A DNA stretch of 64,000 bases from Coriaria nepalensis. Taxonomy: Eukaryota > Streptophyta > Magnoliopsida > Cucurbitales > Coriariaceae. Numbering within the stretch: the first letter of the stretch is position 1; every line of letters begins with the position of its first letter. The notes beneath the pieces were generated by a model. It worked only from the letters and a program-made list of their open reading frames with translations, did no database searches and had not been told where the DNA came from. The stretch is taken from contig CP114482.1 in assembly GCA_027186245.1 (NCBI GenBank), positions 26,307,209-26,371,208 of the forward strand. Direction: 5' to 3'. The translations under genes and the position numbers were made by a program. This document shows positions 9,987-23,066 of the stretch, piece by piece.

Positions 9987-12900
9987 AAAAAATGCATAGT
10001 TGCCATCAATAGATCAATTGCAAGTTATGCATGAAAGTCACTTTTTAAATGCAAAAAGAGAATTGGTTCGAAGTGCCTTCAAACAATTTAATGATTGAAA
10101 AGACTGAGTGATATGATTTTTAATGCTAAAATAATGCATTGTTGTCCTCAATAGATTAATTACAAAGTATGTAAGAAAATAATGTTTGAAGGGCAAAAAT
10201 AGAATTCGTTCGAATTAATTTAGAATGATTTAATGACTAGAAGAGACTCAGTGACATGACTTCAAGGCTAAACAAATGCATTGTTGCCTTCAATAGATCA
10301 ACTGCAAGTTATGCACGAAAGTCATGGTTAAAGGCCGAATTTCGTTCGAAGTGATTTACAATGATTTACTGACTAAAAGAGACGCAAAAATATGACTCTT
10401 AAGGCTAAAAAATGCATAGTTGCCATCAATAGATCAATTGCAAGTTATGCATGAAAGTCGCTTTTTAAATGCAAAAGGAGAATTGGTTTGCAGCGCCTTC
10501 AAACAATTTAATGATTGAAAAGACTGAGTGATATGCTTTTTAACGCTAAAATAATGCATTGTTGTCCTTAGAAGATTAATTGCAAGTTATGTAAGAAAAT
10601 AATGTTTGGAGGGCAAAAATAGAATTTGTCCGAATGAATTTAAAATGATTTAATGACTAGATGAGACTCAGTGACATGACTTCAAGGCTAATCAAATGCA
10701 TTGTTGCCTTCAATAGATCAACTGCTAGTTGTGCACGAAAGTCATCTTTAAAGGCCGAATTTCGTTCGAACTGATTTAGAATGATCTATTGACTAAAAGA
10801 GACGCAAAAATATGACTTTAAGGCTAAAAAAATGCATAGTTGCCATCAATAGATAAATTGCAAATTATCCATGAAAGTCGCGTTCTAAATGCAAAAAGAG
10901 AATTGGTTTGAAGTGCCTTCAAACAATTTAATGATGGAAAAAACTGAGCGATATGCTTTTTAATGGTAAAATAATGCATTGTTCTCTTCAATAGATTAAT
11001 TACAAGTTACGTAAGAAAATAGTGTATGAGGGGCAAAAATAGAATTCGTTCGAATTAATTTAGAATGATTTAATGACTAGAAGAGACTCAATGACATGAC
11101 TTCAAGGCTAAACAAATGCATTGTTGCCTTCAATAGATCAACTGCAAGTTATGCACGAAAGTCATGTCTAAAGGCCGAATTTCGTTCGAAGTGATTTAGA
11201 ATAATTTGCTGACTAAAAGAGACACAAAAATATGACTTTAAGGCTAAAAAATGCATAGTTGCCATCAATAGATCAATTGCAAGTTATGCATGAAAGTCAC
11301 TTTTTAAATGCAAAAAGAGAATTGGTTCGAAGTGCCTTCAAACAATTTAATGATTGAAAATACTGAGTGATATGATTTTTAATGCTAAAATAATGCATTG
11401 TTGTCCTCAATAGATTAATTACAAAGTATGTAAGAAATAATGTTTGAAGGGCAAAAATAGAATTCGTTCGAATTAATTTAGAATGATTTAATGACTAGAA
11501 GAGACTCAGTGACATGACTTCAAGGCTAAACAAATGCATTGTTGCCTTCAATAGATCAACTGCAAGTTATGCACGAAAGTCATGGTTAAAGGCCGAATTT
11601 CGTTCGAAGTGATTTACAATGATTTACTGACTAAAAGAGACGCAAAAATATGACTCTAAGGCTAAAAAATGCATAGTTGCCATCAATAGATCAATTGCAA
11701 GTTATGCATGAAAGTCGCTTTTTAAATGCAAAAGGAGAATTGGTTTGCAGCGCCTTCAAACAATTTAATGATTGAAAAGACTGAGTGATATGCTTTTTAA
11801 CGCTAAAATAATGCATTGTTGTCCTTAGAAGATTAATTGCAAGTTATGTAAGAAAATAATGTTTGGAGGGCAAAAATAGAATTTGTCCGAATGAATTTAA
11901 AATGATTTAATGACTGGATGAGACTCAGTGACATGACTTCAAGGCTAATCAAATGCATTGTTGCCTTCAATAGATCAACTGCAAGTTGTGCACGAAAGTC
12001 ATCTTTAAAGGCCGAATTTCGTTCGAACTGATTTAGTATGATTTATTGACTAAAAGAGACGCAAAAATATGACTTTAAGGCTAAAAAATGCATAGTTGCC
12101 ATCAATAGATCAATTGCAAGTTATGCATGAAACTCGTGTTTTAAATACAAAAATAGAATTGGTTCGACGTGCCTTCAAACAATTTAATGATTGAGAAGAC
12201 TGAGTGATATGCTTTTTAATGCTAAAATATTGCATTGTTGTCTTCAATAGATTAATTACAAGTTATGTAAGAAAATAATGTTTGAAGGGCAAAAATAGAA
12301 TTCGTTCGAATTAATTTAGAATGATTTAATGACTAGAAGAGACTCAGTGACATAACTTCAACGCTAAACAAATGCATTGTTGCCTTCAATAGATCAATTG
12401 CAAGTTGTGCACGAAAGTCATGTTTAAAGGCCGAATTTCGTTCGAAGTGATTTAGAATGATTTATTGACTAAAAGAGACGCAAAAATATGACTTTAAGGC
12501 TAAAAAATGCATAGTTGCCATCAATAGATCAATTGCAAATTATCCATGAAAGTCGCGTTCTAAATGCAAAAAGAGAATTGGTTCGAAGTGCCTTCAAACA
12601 ATTTAATGATGGAAAAAACTGAGCGATATGCTTTTTAATGGTAAAATAATGCATTGTTGTCTTCAATAGATTAATTACAAGTTACGTAAGAAAATAATGG
12701 ATGAAGGGCAAAAATAGAATTCGTTCGAATTAATTTAGAATGATTTAATGACTAGAAGAGACTCAATGACATGACTTCAAGGCTAAACAAATGCATTGTC
12801 GCCTTGAATAGATCAACTGCAAGTTATGCACGAAAGTTATGTCTAAAGGCCGAATTTCGTTCGAAGTGATTTAGAATGATTTGCTGACTAAAAGAGACGC

Positions 12901-15900
12901 AAAAATATGACTTTAAGGCTAAAAAATGCATAGTTGCCATCAATAGATCAATTGGAAGTTATGCATGAAAGTCGCTTTTTAAATGCAGAAAGAGAATTGG
13001 TTTGCAGCGCCTTCAAACAATTTAATGATTGAAAAGACTGAGTGATATGCTTTTTAACGCTAAAATAATGCATTGTTGTCCTTAGAAGATTAATTGCAAG
13101 TTATGTAAGAAAATAATGTTTGGAGGGCAAAAATAAAATTTGTCCGAATTAATTTAAAATGATTTAATGACTAGATGAGACTCAGTGACATGACTTCAAG
13201 GCTAAACAACTGCATTGTTGCCTTCAATAGATCAACTGCAAGTTGTGCACGAAAGTCATGTTTAAAGGCCGAATTTCGTTCGAACTGATTTAGAATGATC
13301 TATTGACTAAAAGAGACGCAAAAATATGACTTTAAGGCTAAAAAAATGCATAGTTGCCATCAATAGATAAATTGCAAATTATCCATGAAAGTCGCGTTCT
13401 AAATGCAAAAAGAGAATTGGTTTGAAGTGCCTTCAAACAATTTAATGATGGAAAAAACTGAGCGATATGCTTTTTAATGGTAAAATAATGCATTGTTGTC
13501 TTCAATAGATTAATTACAAGTTACGTAAGAAAATAGTGTATGAGGGGCAAAAATAGAATTCGTTCGAATTAATTTAGAATGATTTAATGACTAGAAGAGA
13601 CTCAATGACATGACTTCAAGGCTAAACAAATGCATTGTTGCCTTCAATAGATCAACTGCAAGTTATGCACGAAAGTCATGTCTAAAGGCCGAATTTCGTT
13701 CGAAGTGATTTAGAATGATTTGCTGACTAAAAGAGACACAAAAATATGACTTTAAGGCTAAAAAATGCATAGTTGCCATCAATAGATCAATTGCAAGTTA
13801 TGCACGAAAGTCGCTTTTTAAATGCAAAAAGAGAATTGGTTTGCAGCGCCTTCAAACAATTTAATGATTGAAAAGACTGAGTGATATGCTTTTTAACGCT
13901 AAAATAATGCATTGTTGTCCTTAGAAGATTAATTGCAAGTTATGTAAGAAAATAATGTTTGGAGGGCAAAAATAGAATTTGTCCGAATTAATTTAAAATG
14001 ATTTAATGACTAGATGAGACTCAGTGACATGACTTCAAGGCTAAACAAATGCATTGTTGCCTTCAATAGATCAACTGCAAGTTGTGCACGAAAGTCATGT
14101 TTAAAGGCCGAATTTCGTTCGAACCGATTTAGAATGATTTACTGACCAAAAGAGACGCAAAAATATGACTTTAAGGCTAAAAAATGCATAGTTGCCATTA
14201 ATAGATCAATTCCAAGTTATGCATGAAAGTCGCTTTTTAAATGCAGAAAGAGAATTGGTTCGAAGTGCCTTCAAACAATTTAATGATTGAAAATACTGAG
14301 TGATATGCTTTTTAATGCTAAAATAATGCATTGTTGTCTTCAATAGATTAATTACAAAGTATGTAAGAAAATAATGTTTGAAGGGCAAAAATAGAATTCG
14401 TTCGAATTAATTTAGAATGATTTAATGACTAGAAGAGACTCAGTTACATGACTTCAAGGCTAAACAAACGCATTGTTGCCTTCAATAGATCAACTGCAAG
14501 TTATGCACGAAAGTCATGTTTAAAGGCCGAATTTCGTTCGAAGTGATTTAGATTGATTTACTGACTAAAAGAGACGCAAAAATATGACATTAAGCCTAAA
14601 AAATGCATAGTTGCCATCAATAGATCAATTGCAAGTTATGCATGAAAGTCGCTTTTTAAATGCAAAAAGAGAATTGGTTCGAAGTGCCTCCAAACAATTT
14701 AGTGATTGAAAAGACTGAGTGATATGCTTTTTAATGCTAAAATAATGCATTGTTGTCTTCAATAGATTAATTACAAGTTATGTAAGAAAATAATGTTTGA
14801 AGGGCAAAAATAGAATTCGTTCGAATTAATTTAGAATGATTTAATGACTAGAAGAGACTCAGTGACATGATTTCAAGGCTAAACAAATGCATTGTTGCCT
14901 TCAATAGATCAACTGCAAGTTATGCACGAAAGTCATGTTTAAAGGCCGAATTTCGTTCGAAGTGATTTAGATTGATTTACTGACTAAAAGAGATGCAAAA
15001 ATATGACATTAAGCCTAAAAAATGCATAGTTGCCATCAATAGATCAATTGCAAGTTATGCATGAAAGTCGCTTTTTAAATGCAAAAAGAGAATTGGTTCG
15101 AAGTGCCTCCGAACAATTTAGTGATTGAAAAGACTGAGTGATATGCTTTTTAATGCTAAAATAATGCATTGTTGTCTTCAATAGATTAATTACAAGTTAT
15201 GTAAGAAAATAATGTTTGAAGGGCAAAAATAGAATTCGTTCGAATTAATTTAGAATGATTTAATGACTAGAAGAGACTCAGTGACATGATTTCAAGGCTA
15301 AACAAATGCATTGTTGCCTTCAATAGATCAACTGCAAGTTATGCACGAAAGTCATGTTTAAAGGCTGAATTTCGTTCGAAGTGATTTAGATTGATTTACT
15401 GACTAAAAGAGACGCAAAAATATGACATTAAGCCTAAAAAATGCATAGTTGCCATCAATAGATCAATTGCAAGTTATGCATGAAAGTCGCTTTTTAAATG
15501 CAAAAAGAGAATTGGTTCGAAGTGCCTCCAAACAATTTAGTGATTGAAAAGACTGAGTGATATGCTTTTTAATGCTAAAATAATGCATTGTTGTCTTCAA
15601 TAGATTAATTACAAGTTATGTAAGAAAATAATGTTTGAAGGGCAAAAATAGAATTCGTTCGAATTAATTTAGAATGATTTAATGACTAGAAGAGACTCAG
15701 TGACATGATTTCAAGGCTAAACAAATGCATTGTTGCCTTCAATAGATCAACTGCAAGTTATGCACGAAAGTCATGTTTAAAGGCCGAATTTCGTTCGAAG
15801 TGATTTAGATTGATTTACTGACTAAAAGAGACGCAAAAATATGACATTAAGGCTAAAAAAATGCATAGTTGCCTTCAATAGATAAATTGCAAATTATCCA

Positions 15901-17202
15901 TGAAAGTCGCGTTCTAAATGCAAAAAGAGAATTGGTTCGAAGTGCCTTCAAACAATTTAATGATGGAAAAAACTGAGGGATATGCTTTTTAATGGTAAAA
16001 TAATGCTTTGTTGTCTTCAATAGATTAATTACAAGTTACGTAAGAAAATAATGTATGAAGGGCAAAAATAGAATTTGTTCGAATTAATTTAGAATGATTT
16101 AATGACTAGAAGAGACTCAATGACATGACTTCAAGGCTAAACAAATGCATTGTTGCCTTCAATAGATCAACTCCAAGTTATGCACGAAAGTCATGAAAGT
16201 CGCTTTTTAAATGCAAAAAGGGAATTGGTTTGCAGCGCCTTCAAACAATTTAATGATTGAAAAGACTGAGTGATATGCTTTTTAACGCTAAAATAATGCA
16301 TTGCTGTCCTTAGAAGATTAATTGCAAGTTATGTAAGAAAATAATGTTTGGAGGGCAAAAATAGAATTTGTCCGAATTAATTTAAAATGATTCAATGACG
16401 AGATGAGACTCAGTGACATGACTTCAAGGCTAAACAAATGCATTGTTGCCTTCAATAGATCAGCTGCACGTTGTGCACGAAAGTCATGTTTAAAGGCCGA
16501 ATTTCGTTCGAACTGATTTAGAATGATTTATTCACTAAAAGAGACGCAAAAATATGACTTTAAGGCTAAAAATGCATAGTTGCCATCAATAGATCAATTG
16601 CAAGTTATGCATGAAAGTCGCTTTTTAAATGCAAAAAGAGAATTGGTTCGAAGTGCCTTCAAACAATTTAATGATTGAAAATACTGAGTGATATGCTTTT
16701 TAATGCTAAAATAATGCATTGTTGTCTTCAATAGATTAATTACAAAGTATGTAAGAAAATAATGTTTGAAGGGCAAAAATAGAATTCGTTCGAATTAATT
16801 TAGAATGATTTAATGACTAGAAGAGACTCAGTGACATAACTTAAACGCTAATCAAATGCATTGTTGCCTTCAATAGATCAACTGCAAGTTGTGCACGAAA
16901 GTCATCTTTAAAGGCCGAATTTCGTTCGAACTGATTTAGAATGATTTTTTGACTAAAAGAGACGCAAAAATATGACTTTAAGGCTAAAAAATGCATAGTT
17001 GCCATCAATAGATCAATTGCAAGTTATGCATGAAAGTTGCTTTTTAAATGCAAAAATAGAATTGGTTTGCAGCGCCTTCACACAATTTAATGATTGAAAA
17101 GACTGAGTGATATGCTTTTTAACGCTAAAATAATGCATTGTTGTCCTTAGAAGATTAATTACAAGTTATGTAAGAAAATAATGTTTGAAGGGCAAAAATA
17201 GA
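9987..17202 (+). repeat. HOR-1 copy 2
   Basis: Second copy of the 1312-8527 block, with the same series of trimer subtypes in the same order. That order includes the odd actctt(aaggc) insertion variant, the atacaaaaatag trimer, three or four near-identical aagcc trimers and the chimeric C/A monomer. Its near-identity to copy 1 over ~7.2 kb implies recent segmental duplication or efficient homogenisation. Downstream of 17202 the sequence switches to a different trimer type (aaaattatttaatgagtagatg). Confidence 0.9.
16146..16296 (+). repeat. Chimeric C/A monomer (151 bp), copy 2
   Basis: Identical junction to the chimera at 7471-7621, exactly 8675 bp downstream, with catg at 16192-16195. The rare junction recurs at the HOR-1 offset, so the deletion occurred before the 8675-bp duplication and marks true copies of that unit. 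Confidence 0.88.
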
Positions 17203-18420
17203 ATTTGTTCGAATTAATTTAAAATTATTTAATGAGTAGATGAGACTCAGTGACATGACTTCAAGGCTAAACAAATGCATTGTTGCCTTCAATAGATCAA
17301 CTGCAAGTTGTGCACGAAAGTCATGTTTAAAGGCCGAATTTCGTTCGAACTGATTTAGAATGATCTATTGACTAAGAGAGACGCAAAAATATGACTTTAA
17401 GGCTAAAAAAATGCATAGTTGCCATCAATAGATAAATTGCAAATTATCCATGAAAGTCGCGTTCTAAATGCAAAAAGAGAATTGGTTTGAAGTGCCTTCA
17501 AACAATTTAATGATGGAAAAAACTGAGCGATATGCTTTTTAATGGTAAAATAATGCATTGTTGTCTTCAATAGATTAATTACAAGTTACGTAAGAAAATA
17601 GTGTATGAGGGGCAAAAATAGAATTCGTTCGAATTAATTTAGAATGATTTAATGACTAGAAGAGACTCAATGACATGACTTCAAGGCTAAACAAATGCAT
17701 TGTTGCCTTCAATAGATCAACTGCAAGTTATGCACGAAAGTCATGTCTAAAGGCCGAATTTCGTTCGAAGTGATTTAGAATGATTTGCTGACTAAAAGAG
17801 ACGCAAAAATATGACTTTAAGGCTAAAAAATGCATTGTTGCCATCAATAGATCAATTGCAAGTTATGCATGAAAGTCGCTTTTTAAATGCAAAAAGAGAA
17901 TTGGTTTGCAGCGCCCTCAAACAATTTAATGATTGAAAAGACTGAGTGATATGGTTTTTAACGCTAAAATAATGCATTGTTGTTTTTAGAAGATTAATTG
18001 CAAGTTATGTAAGAAAATAATGTTTGGAGGGCAAAAATACAATTTGTTCGAATTAATTTAAAATGATTTAATGACTAGATGAGACTCAGTGACATGACTT
18101 CAAGGCTAAACAAATGCATTGTTGCCTTCAATAGATCAACTGCAAGTTGTGCACGAAAGTCATGTTTAAAGGCCGAATTTCGTTCGAACCGATTTAGAAT
18201 GATTTATTGACTAAAAGAGACGCAAATATATGACTTTAAGGCTAAAAAATGCATAGTTTCCATCAATAGATCAATTGCAATTTATGCATGAAAGTCGCTT
18301 TTTAAATGCAAAAAGAGAATTGGTTCGAAGTGCCTTCAAACAATTTAATGATTGAAAATACTGAGTGATGTGCTTTTTAATGCTAAAATAATGCATTGTT
18401 GTCTTCAATAGATTAATTAC
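17203..18420 (+). repeat. Satellite trimers, left-subfamily, no long HOR partner found
   Basis: Trimers with A heads 17412, 17831 and 18250 follow the end of HOR-1 copy 2. They carry left-subfamily markers (gggcaaaaata, cttcaagg). One head reads tgcattgttgccatc (17831), an A body with a B/C-like head base. The region contains only satellite sequence. I matched individual trimers to types elsewhere but found no long collinear copy. Confidence 0.7.
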
Positions 18421-19259
18421 AAAGTGTGTAAGAAAATAATGTTTGAAGGCCAAAAATAGAATTCGTTCGAATTAATTTAGAATGATTTAATGACTAGAAG
18501 AGACTCAGTGACATGATTTCAAGGCTAAACAAATGCATTGTTGTCTTCAATAGATCAACTGCAAGTTATGCACGAAAGTCATGTTCAAAGGCCGAATTTC
18601 GTTCGAAGTGATTTAGAATGATTTATTGACTAAAAGAGACGCAGAATTATGACTTTAAGGCTAAAAAATGCATAGTTGCCATCAATAGATCAATTGCAAG
18701 TTATGCATGAAAGTCGCTTTTTAAATGCAAAAAGAGAACTGGTTCGAAGTGCCTCCAAACAATTTAGTGATTCAAAAGACTGAGTGATATGCTTTTTAAT
18801 GCTAAAATAATGCATTGTTGTCTTCAATAGATTAATTACAAGTTATGTAAGAAAATAATGTTTGAAGGGAAAAAATAGAATTCGTTCGAATTAATTTAGA
18901 ATCATTTGATGACTAGAAGAGACTCAGTGACATGATTTCAAGGCTAAACAAATGCATTGTTGCCTTCAATAGATCAACTGCAAGTTATGCACGAAAGTCA
19001 TGTTTAAAGGCCAAATTTCGTTCGAAGTGATTTAGATTGATTTACTGACTAAAAGAGACGCAAAAATATGACTTTAAGGCTAAAAAAATGCATAGTTGCC
19101 ATCAATAGATAAATTGCAAATTATCCATGAAAGTCGCGTTCTAAATGCAAAAAGAGAATTGGTTCGAAGTGCCTTCAAACCATTTAATGATGGAAAAAAC
19201 TGAGCGATATGCTTTTTAATGGTAAAATAATGCATTGTTGTCTTCAATAGATTAATTAC
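18421..19259 (+). repeat. 839-bp two-trimer HOR, copy 1
   Basis: This unit is repeated directly at 19260-20098 with an 839-bp offset. Shared rare variants are aaagtgtgtaag at the unit start, an attatgac segment (gcagaattatgac / gcaaaattatgac, near 18642 and 19481), gaagggaaaaaatag (near 18866 and 19705), gaatcattt, ggccaaatttcg and caaaccatttaatgatgg. The match ends where aaagtgtgtaag is replaced by aagttacgtaag at ~20099. Confidence 0.85.
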
Positions 19260-20098
19260 AAAGTGTGTAAGAAAATAATGTTTGAAGGGCAAAAATAGAA
19301 TTCGTTCGAATTAATTTAGAATGATTTAATGACTAGAAGAGACTCAGTGACATGATTTCAAGGCTAAACAAATGCATTGTTGTCTTCAATAGATCAACTG
19401 CAAGTTATGCACGAAAGTCATGTTTAAAGGCCGAATTTCGTTCGAAGTGATTTAGAATGATTTATTGACTAAAAGAGACGCAAAATTATGACTTTAAGGC
19501 TAAAAAATGCATAGTTGCCATCAATAGATCAATTGCAAGTTATGCATGAAAGTCGCTTTTTAAATGCAAAAAGAGAACTGGTTCAAAGTGCCTCCAAACA
19601 ATTTAGTGATTCAAAAGACTGAGTGATATGCTTTTTAATGCTAAAATAATGCATTGTTGTCTTCAATAGATTAATTACAAGTTATGTAAGAAAATAATGT
19701 TTGAAGGGAAAAAATAGAATTCGTTCGAATTAATTTAGAATCATTTAATGACTAGAAGAGACTCAGTGACATGATTTCAAGGCTAAACAAATGCATTGTT
19801 GCCTTCAATAGATCAACTGCAAGTTATGCACGAAAGTCATGTTTAAAGGCCAAATTTCGTTCGAAGTGATTTAGATTGATTTACTGACTAAAAGAGACGC
19901 AAAAATATGACTTTAAGGCTAAAAAAATGCATAGTTGCCATCAATAGATAAATTGCAAATTATCCATGAAAGTCGCGTTCTAAATGCAAAAAGAGAATTG
20001 GTTCGAAGTGCCTTCAAACCATTTAATGATGGAAAAAACTGAGCGATATGCTTTTTAATGGTAAAATAATGCATTGTTGTCTTCAATAGATTAATTAC
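19260..20098 (+). repeat. 839-bp two-trimer HOR, copy 2
   Basis: Tandem copy of 18421-19259, with scattered single-base differences such as ttcaaagtgcc against ttcgaagtgcc and attta against attt(g)a. Only two units are present, so this is a recent small duplication inside the left domain. Confidence 0.85.
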
Positions 20099-23066
20099 AA
20101 GTTACGTAAGAAAATAATGTATGAAGGGCAAAAATAGAATTTGTTCGAATTAATTTAGAATGATTTAATGACTAGAAGAGACTCAATGACATGACTTCAA
20201 GGCTAAACAAATGCATTGTTGCCTTTAATAGATCAACTCCAAGTTATGCACGAAAGTCATGTGTAAAGGCCGAATTTCGTTCGAAGTGATTTAGAATGAT
20301 TTGCTGTCTAAAAGAGACACAAAAATATGACTTTAAGGCTAAAAAATGCATAGTTGCCATCAATAGATCAATTGCAAGTTATGCATGAAAGTCGCTTTTT
20401 AAATGCAAAAAGAAAATTGGTTTGCAGCGCCTTCAAACAATTTAATGATTGAAAAGACTGAGTGATATGCTTTTTAACGCTAAAATTATGCATTGTTGTC
20501 TTTAGAAGATTAATTGCAAGTTATGTAAGAAAATAATGTTTGGAGGGCAAAAATAGAATTTGTCCGAATTAATTTAAAATGATTTAATGACTAGATGAGA
20601 CTCAGTGACATGACTTCAAGGCTAAACAAATGCATTGTTGCTTTTAATAGATCAACTGCAAGTTGTGCACGAAAGCCATGTTTAAAGGCCAAATTTCGTT
20701 CGAACCGATTTAGAATGATTTATTGACCAAAAGAGACGCAAAAATATGACTTTAGGGCTAAAAAATGCATAGTTGCCATCAATAGATCAATTGCAAGTTA
20801 TGCATGAAAGTCGCTTTTTAAATGCAAAAAGAGAATTGGTTTGCAGCGCCCTCAAACAATTTAATGATTGAAAAGACAGAGTGATATGCCTTTTAACGCT
20901 AAAGTAATGCATTGTTGTTTTTAGAAGATTAATTGCAAGTTATGTAAGAAAATAATGTTTGGAGGGCAAAAATAGAATTTGTCCGAATTAATTTAAAATG
21001 ATTTAATGACTAGATGAGACTCAGTGACATGACTTCAAGGCTAAACAAATGCATTGTTGCCTTCAATAGATCAACTGCAAGTTATGCACGAAAGTCATGT
21101 TTAAAGGCCGAATTTCGTTCGAAGTGATTTACAATGATTTACTGACTAAAAGAGACGCAAAAATATGACTTTAAGGCTAAAAAATGCATAGTTGCCATCT
21201 ATAGATCAATTGCAAGTTATGCATGAAAGTAGCTTTTTAAATGCAAAAAGAGAATTGGTTTGCAGCGCCTTCAAACAATTTAATGATTGAAAAGACTGAG
21301 TGATATGCTTTTTAACGCTAAAATAATGCATTGTTGTCCTTAGAAGATTAATTGCAAGTTATGTAAGAAAATAATGTTTGGAGGGCAAAAGTAGAATTTG
21401 TCCGAATTAATTTAAAATGATTTAATGACTAGATGAGACTCAGTGACATGACTTCAAGGCTAAACAAATGCATTGTTGCCTTCAATAGATCAACTGCAAG
21501 TTGTGCTCGAAAGTCATGTTTAAAGGCCGAATTTCGTTGAAAGTGATTTAGAAAGATTTAATGACTAAAAGAGATGCAATAATATGAATTTAAGGCTAAA
21601 AAATGCATAGTTGCCATCAATAGATAAATTGCAAGTTATGCATGAAAGTCGCTTTTTGAATGCAAAAAGAGAATTGGTTCGAAGTACCTTCAAACAATTT
21701 AATGATTGAAAATACTGAGTGATATGCTTTTTAATGCTAAAATAATGCATTGTTGTCTTCAATAGATTAATTACAAAGTATGTAAGAAAATAATGTTTGA
21801 AGGGCAAAAATAGAATTCGTTCGAATTAATTTAGAATGATTTAATGACTAGAAGAGACTCAGTGACATGACTTCAAGGCTAAACAAATGCATTGTTGCCT
21901 TCAATAGATCAACTGCAAGTTATGCATGAAAGTCATGTTTAAATGCCGAATTTCATACGAAGTGATTTAGAATGATTTACTGACTAAAAAAGATGCAAAA
22001 ATATGACTTTAAGGCTAAAAAAATGCATAGTTGCCATCAATAGATCAATTGCAAATTATGCATGAAGGTGGCTTTCTAAATGCAAAAAGAGAATTGGTTT
22101 GCAGCGCCTTCAAACAATTTAATGATTGAAAATACTGGGTAATATGCTTTTTAACGCTAAAATAATGCATTGTTGTCCTTAGAAGATTAATTGCAAGTTA
22201 TGTAAGAAAATAATGTTTGGAGGGCAAAAATAGAATTTGTTCGAATTAATTTAGAATGATTTAATGACTAGATGAGACTCAGTGACATGACTTCAAGGCT
22301 AAACTAATGCATTGTTGCCTTCAATAGATCAAATGCAAGTTATGCACGAAACTCATTTTTAAAGGCCGAATTTCGTTCAAAGTGATTTAGAAAGATTTAA
22401 TGACTAAAAGAGACGCAATAATATGAATTTAAGGCTAAAAAATGAATAGTCGCCTTCAATAGATCAAGTGCAAGTTATGCATGAAACTCGTGTTTTAAAT
22501 ACAAAAATAGAATTGGTTCGACGTGCCTTCAAACAATTTAATGATTGAGAAGACTGAGTCATATGCTTTTTAATGCTAAAATAATGCATTGTTGTTTTCA
22601 ATAGATTAATTACAAGTTATGTAAGAAAATAATGTTTGAAGGGCAAAAATAGAATTCGTTCGAATTAATTTAGAATGATTTAATGACTAGAAGAGACTCA
22701 GTGACATAACTTAAACGCTAAACAAATGCACTGTTGCCTTCAATAGATTAACTGCAAGTTGTGCACGAAAGTCATGTTTAAAGGCCGAATTTCGTTCGAA
22801 GTGATTTAGAATGATTTATTGACTAAAAGAGACGCAAAAATATGACTTTAAGGCTAAAAAATGCATAGCTGCCATCAATAGATCAATTGCAAATTATACA
22901 TGAAAGTCGCGTTCTAAATGCAAAAAGAGAATTGGTTCGAAGTGCCTTCAAACAATTTAATGATGGAAAAAACTGAGCGATATGCTTTTTAATGGTAAAA
23001 TAATGCAGTGTTGTCTTCAATAGATTAATTACAAGTTACGTAAGAAAATAGTGTATGAGGGGCAAA
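20099..23066 (+). repeat. Satellite trimers of mixed type at the left/middle transition
   Basis: Seven trimers (A heads 20347 to 22862) of diverse subtype. The gctgtctaaaagagac variant near 20300 is shared with the start of the window (16-31), and matching continues for about 540 bp at an offset of 20286. At 22443 the first right-type A head appears (tgaatagtcgccttc, then atcaagtgcaag with aaatacaaaaatag). This stretch is where the second subfamily enters. I see no gene or transposon. Confidence 0.75.
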
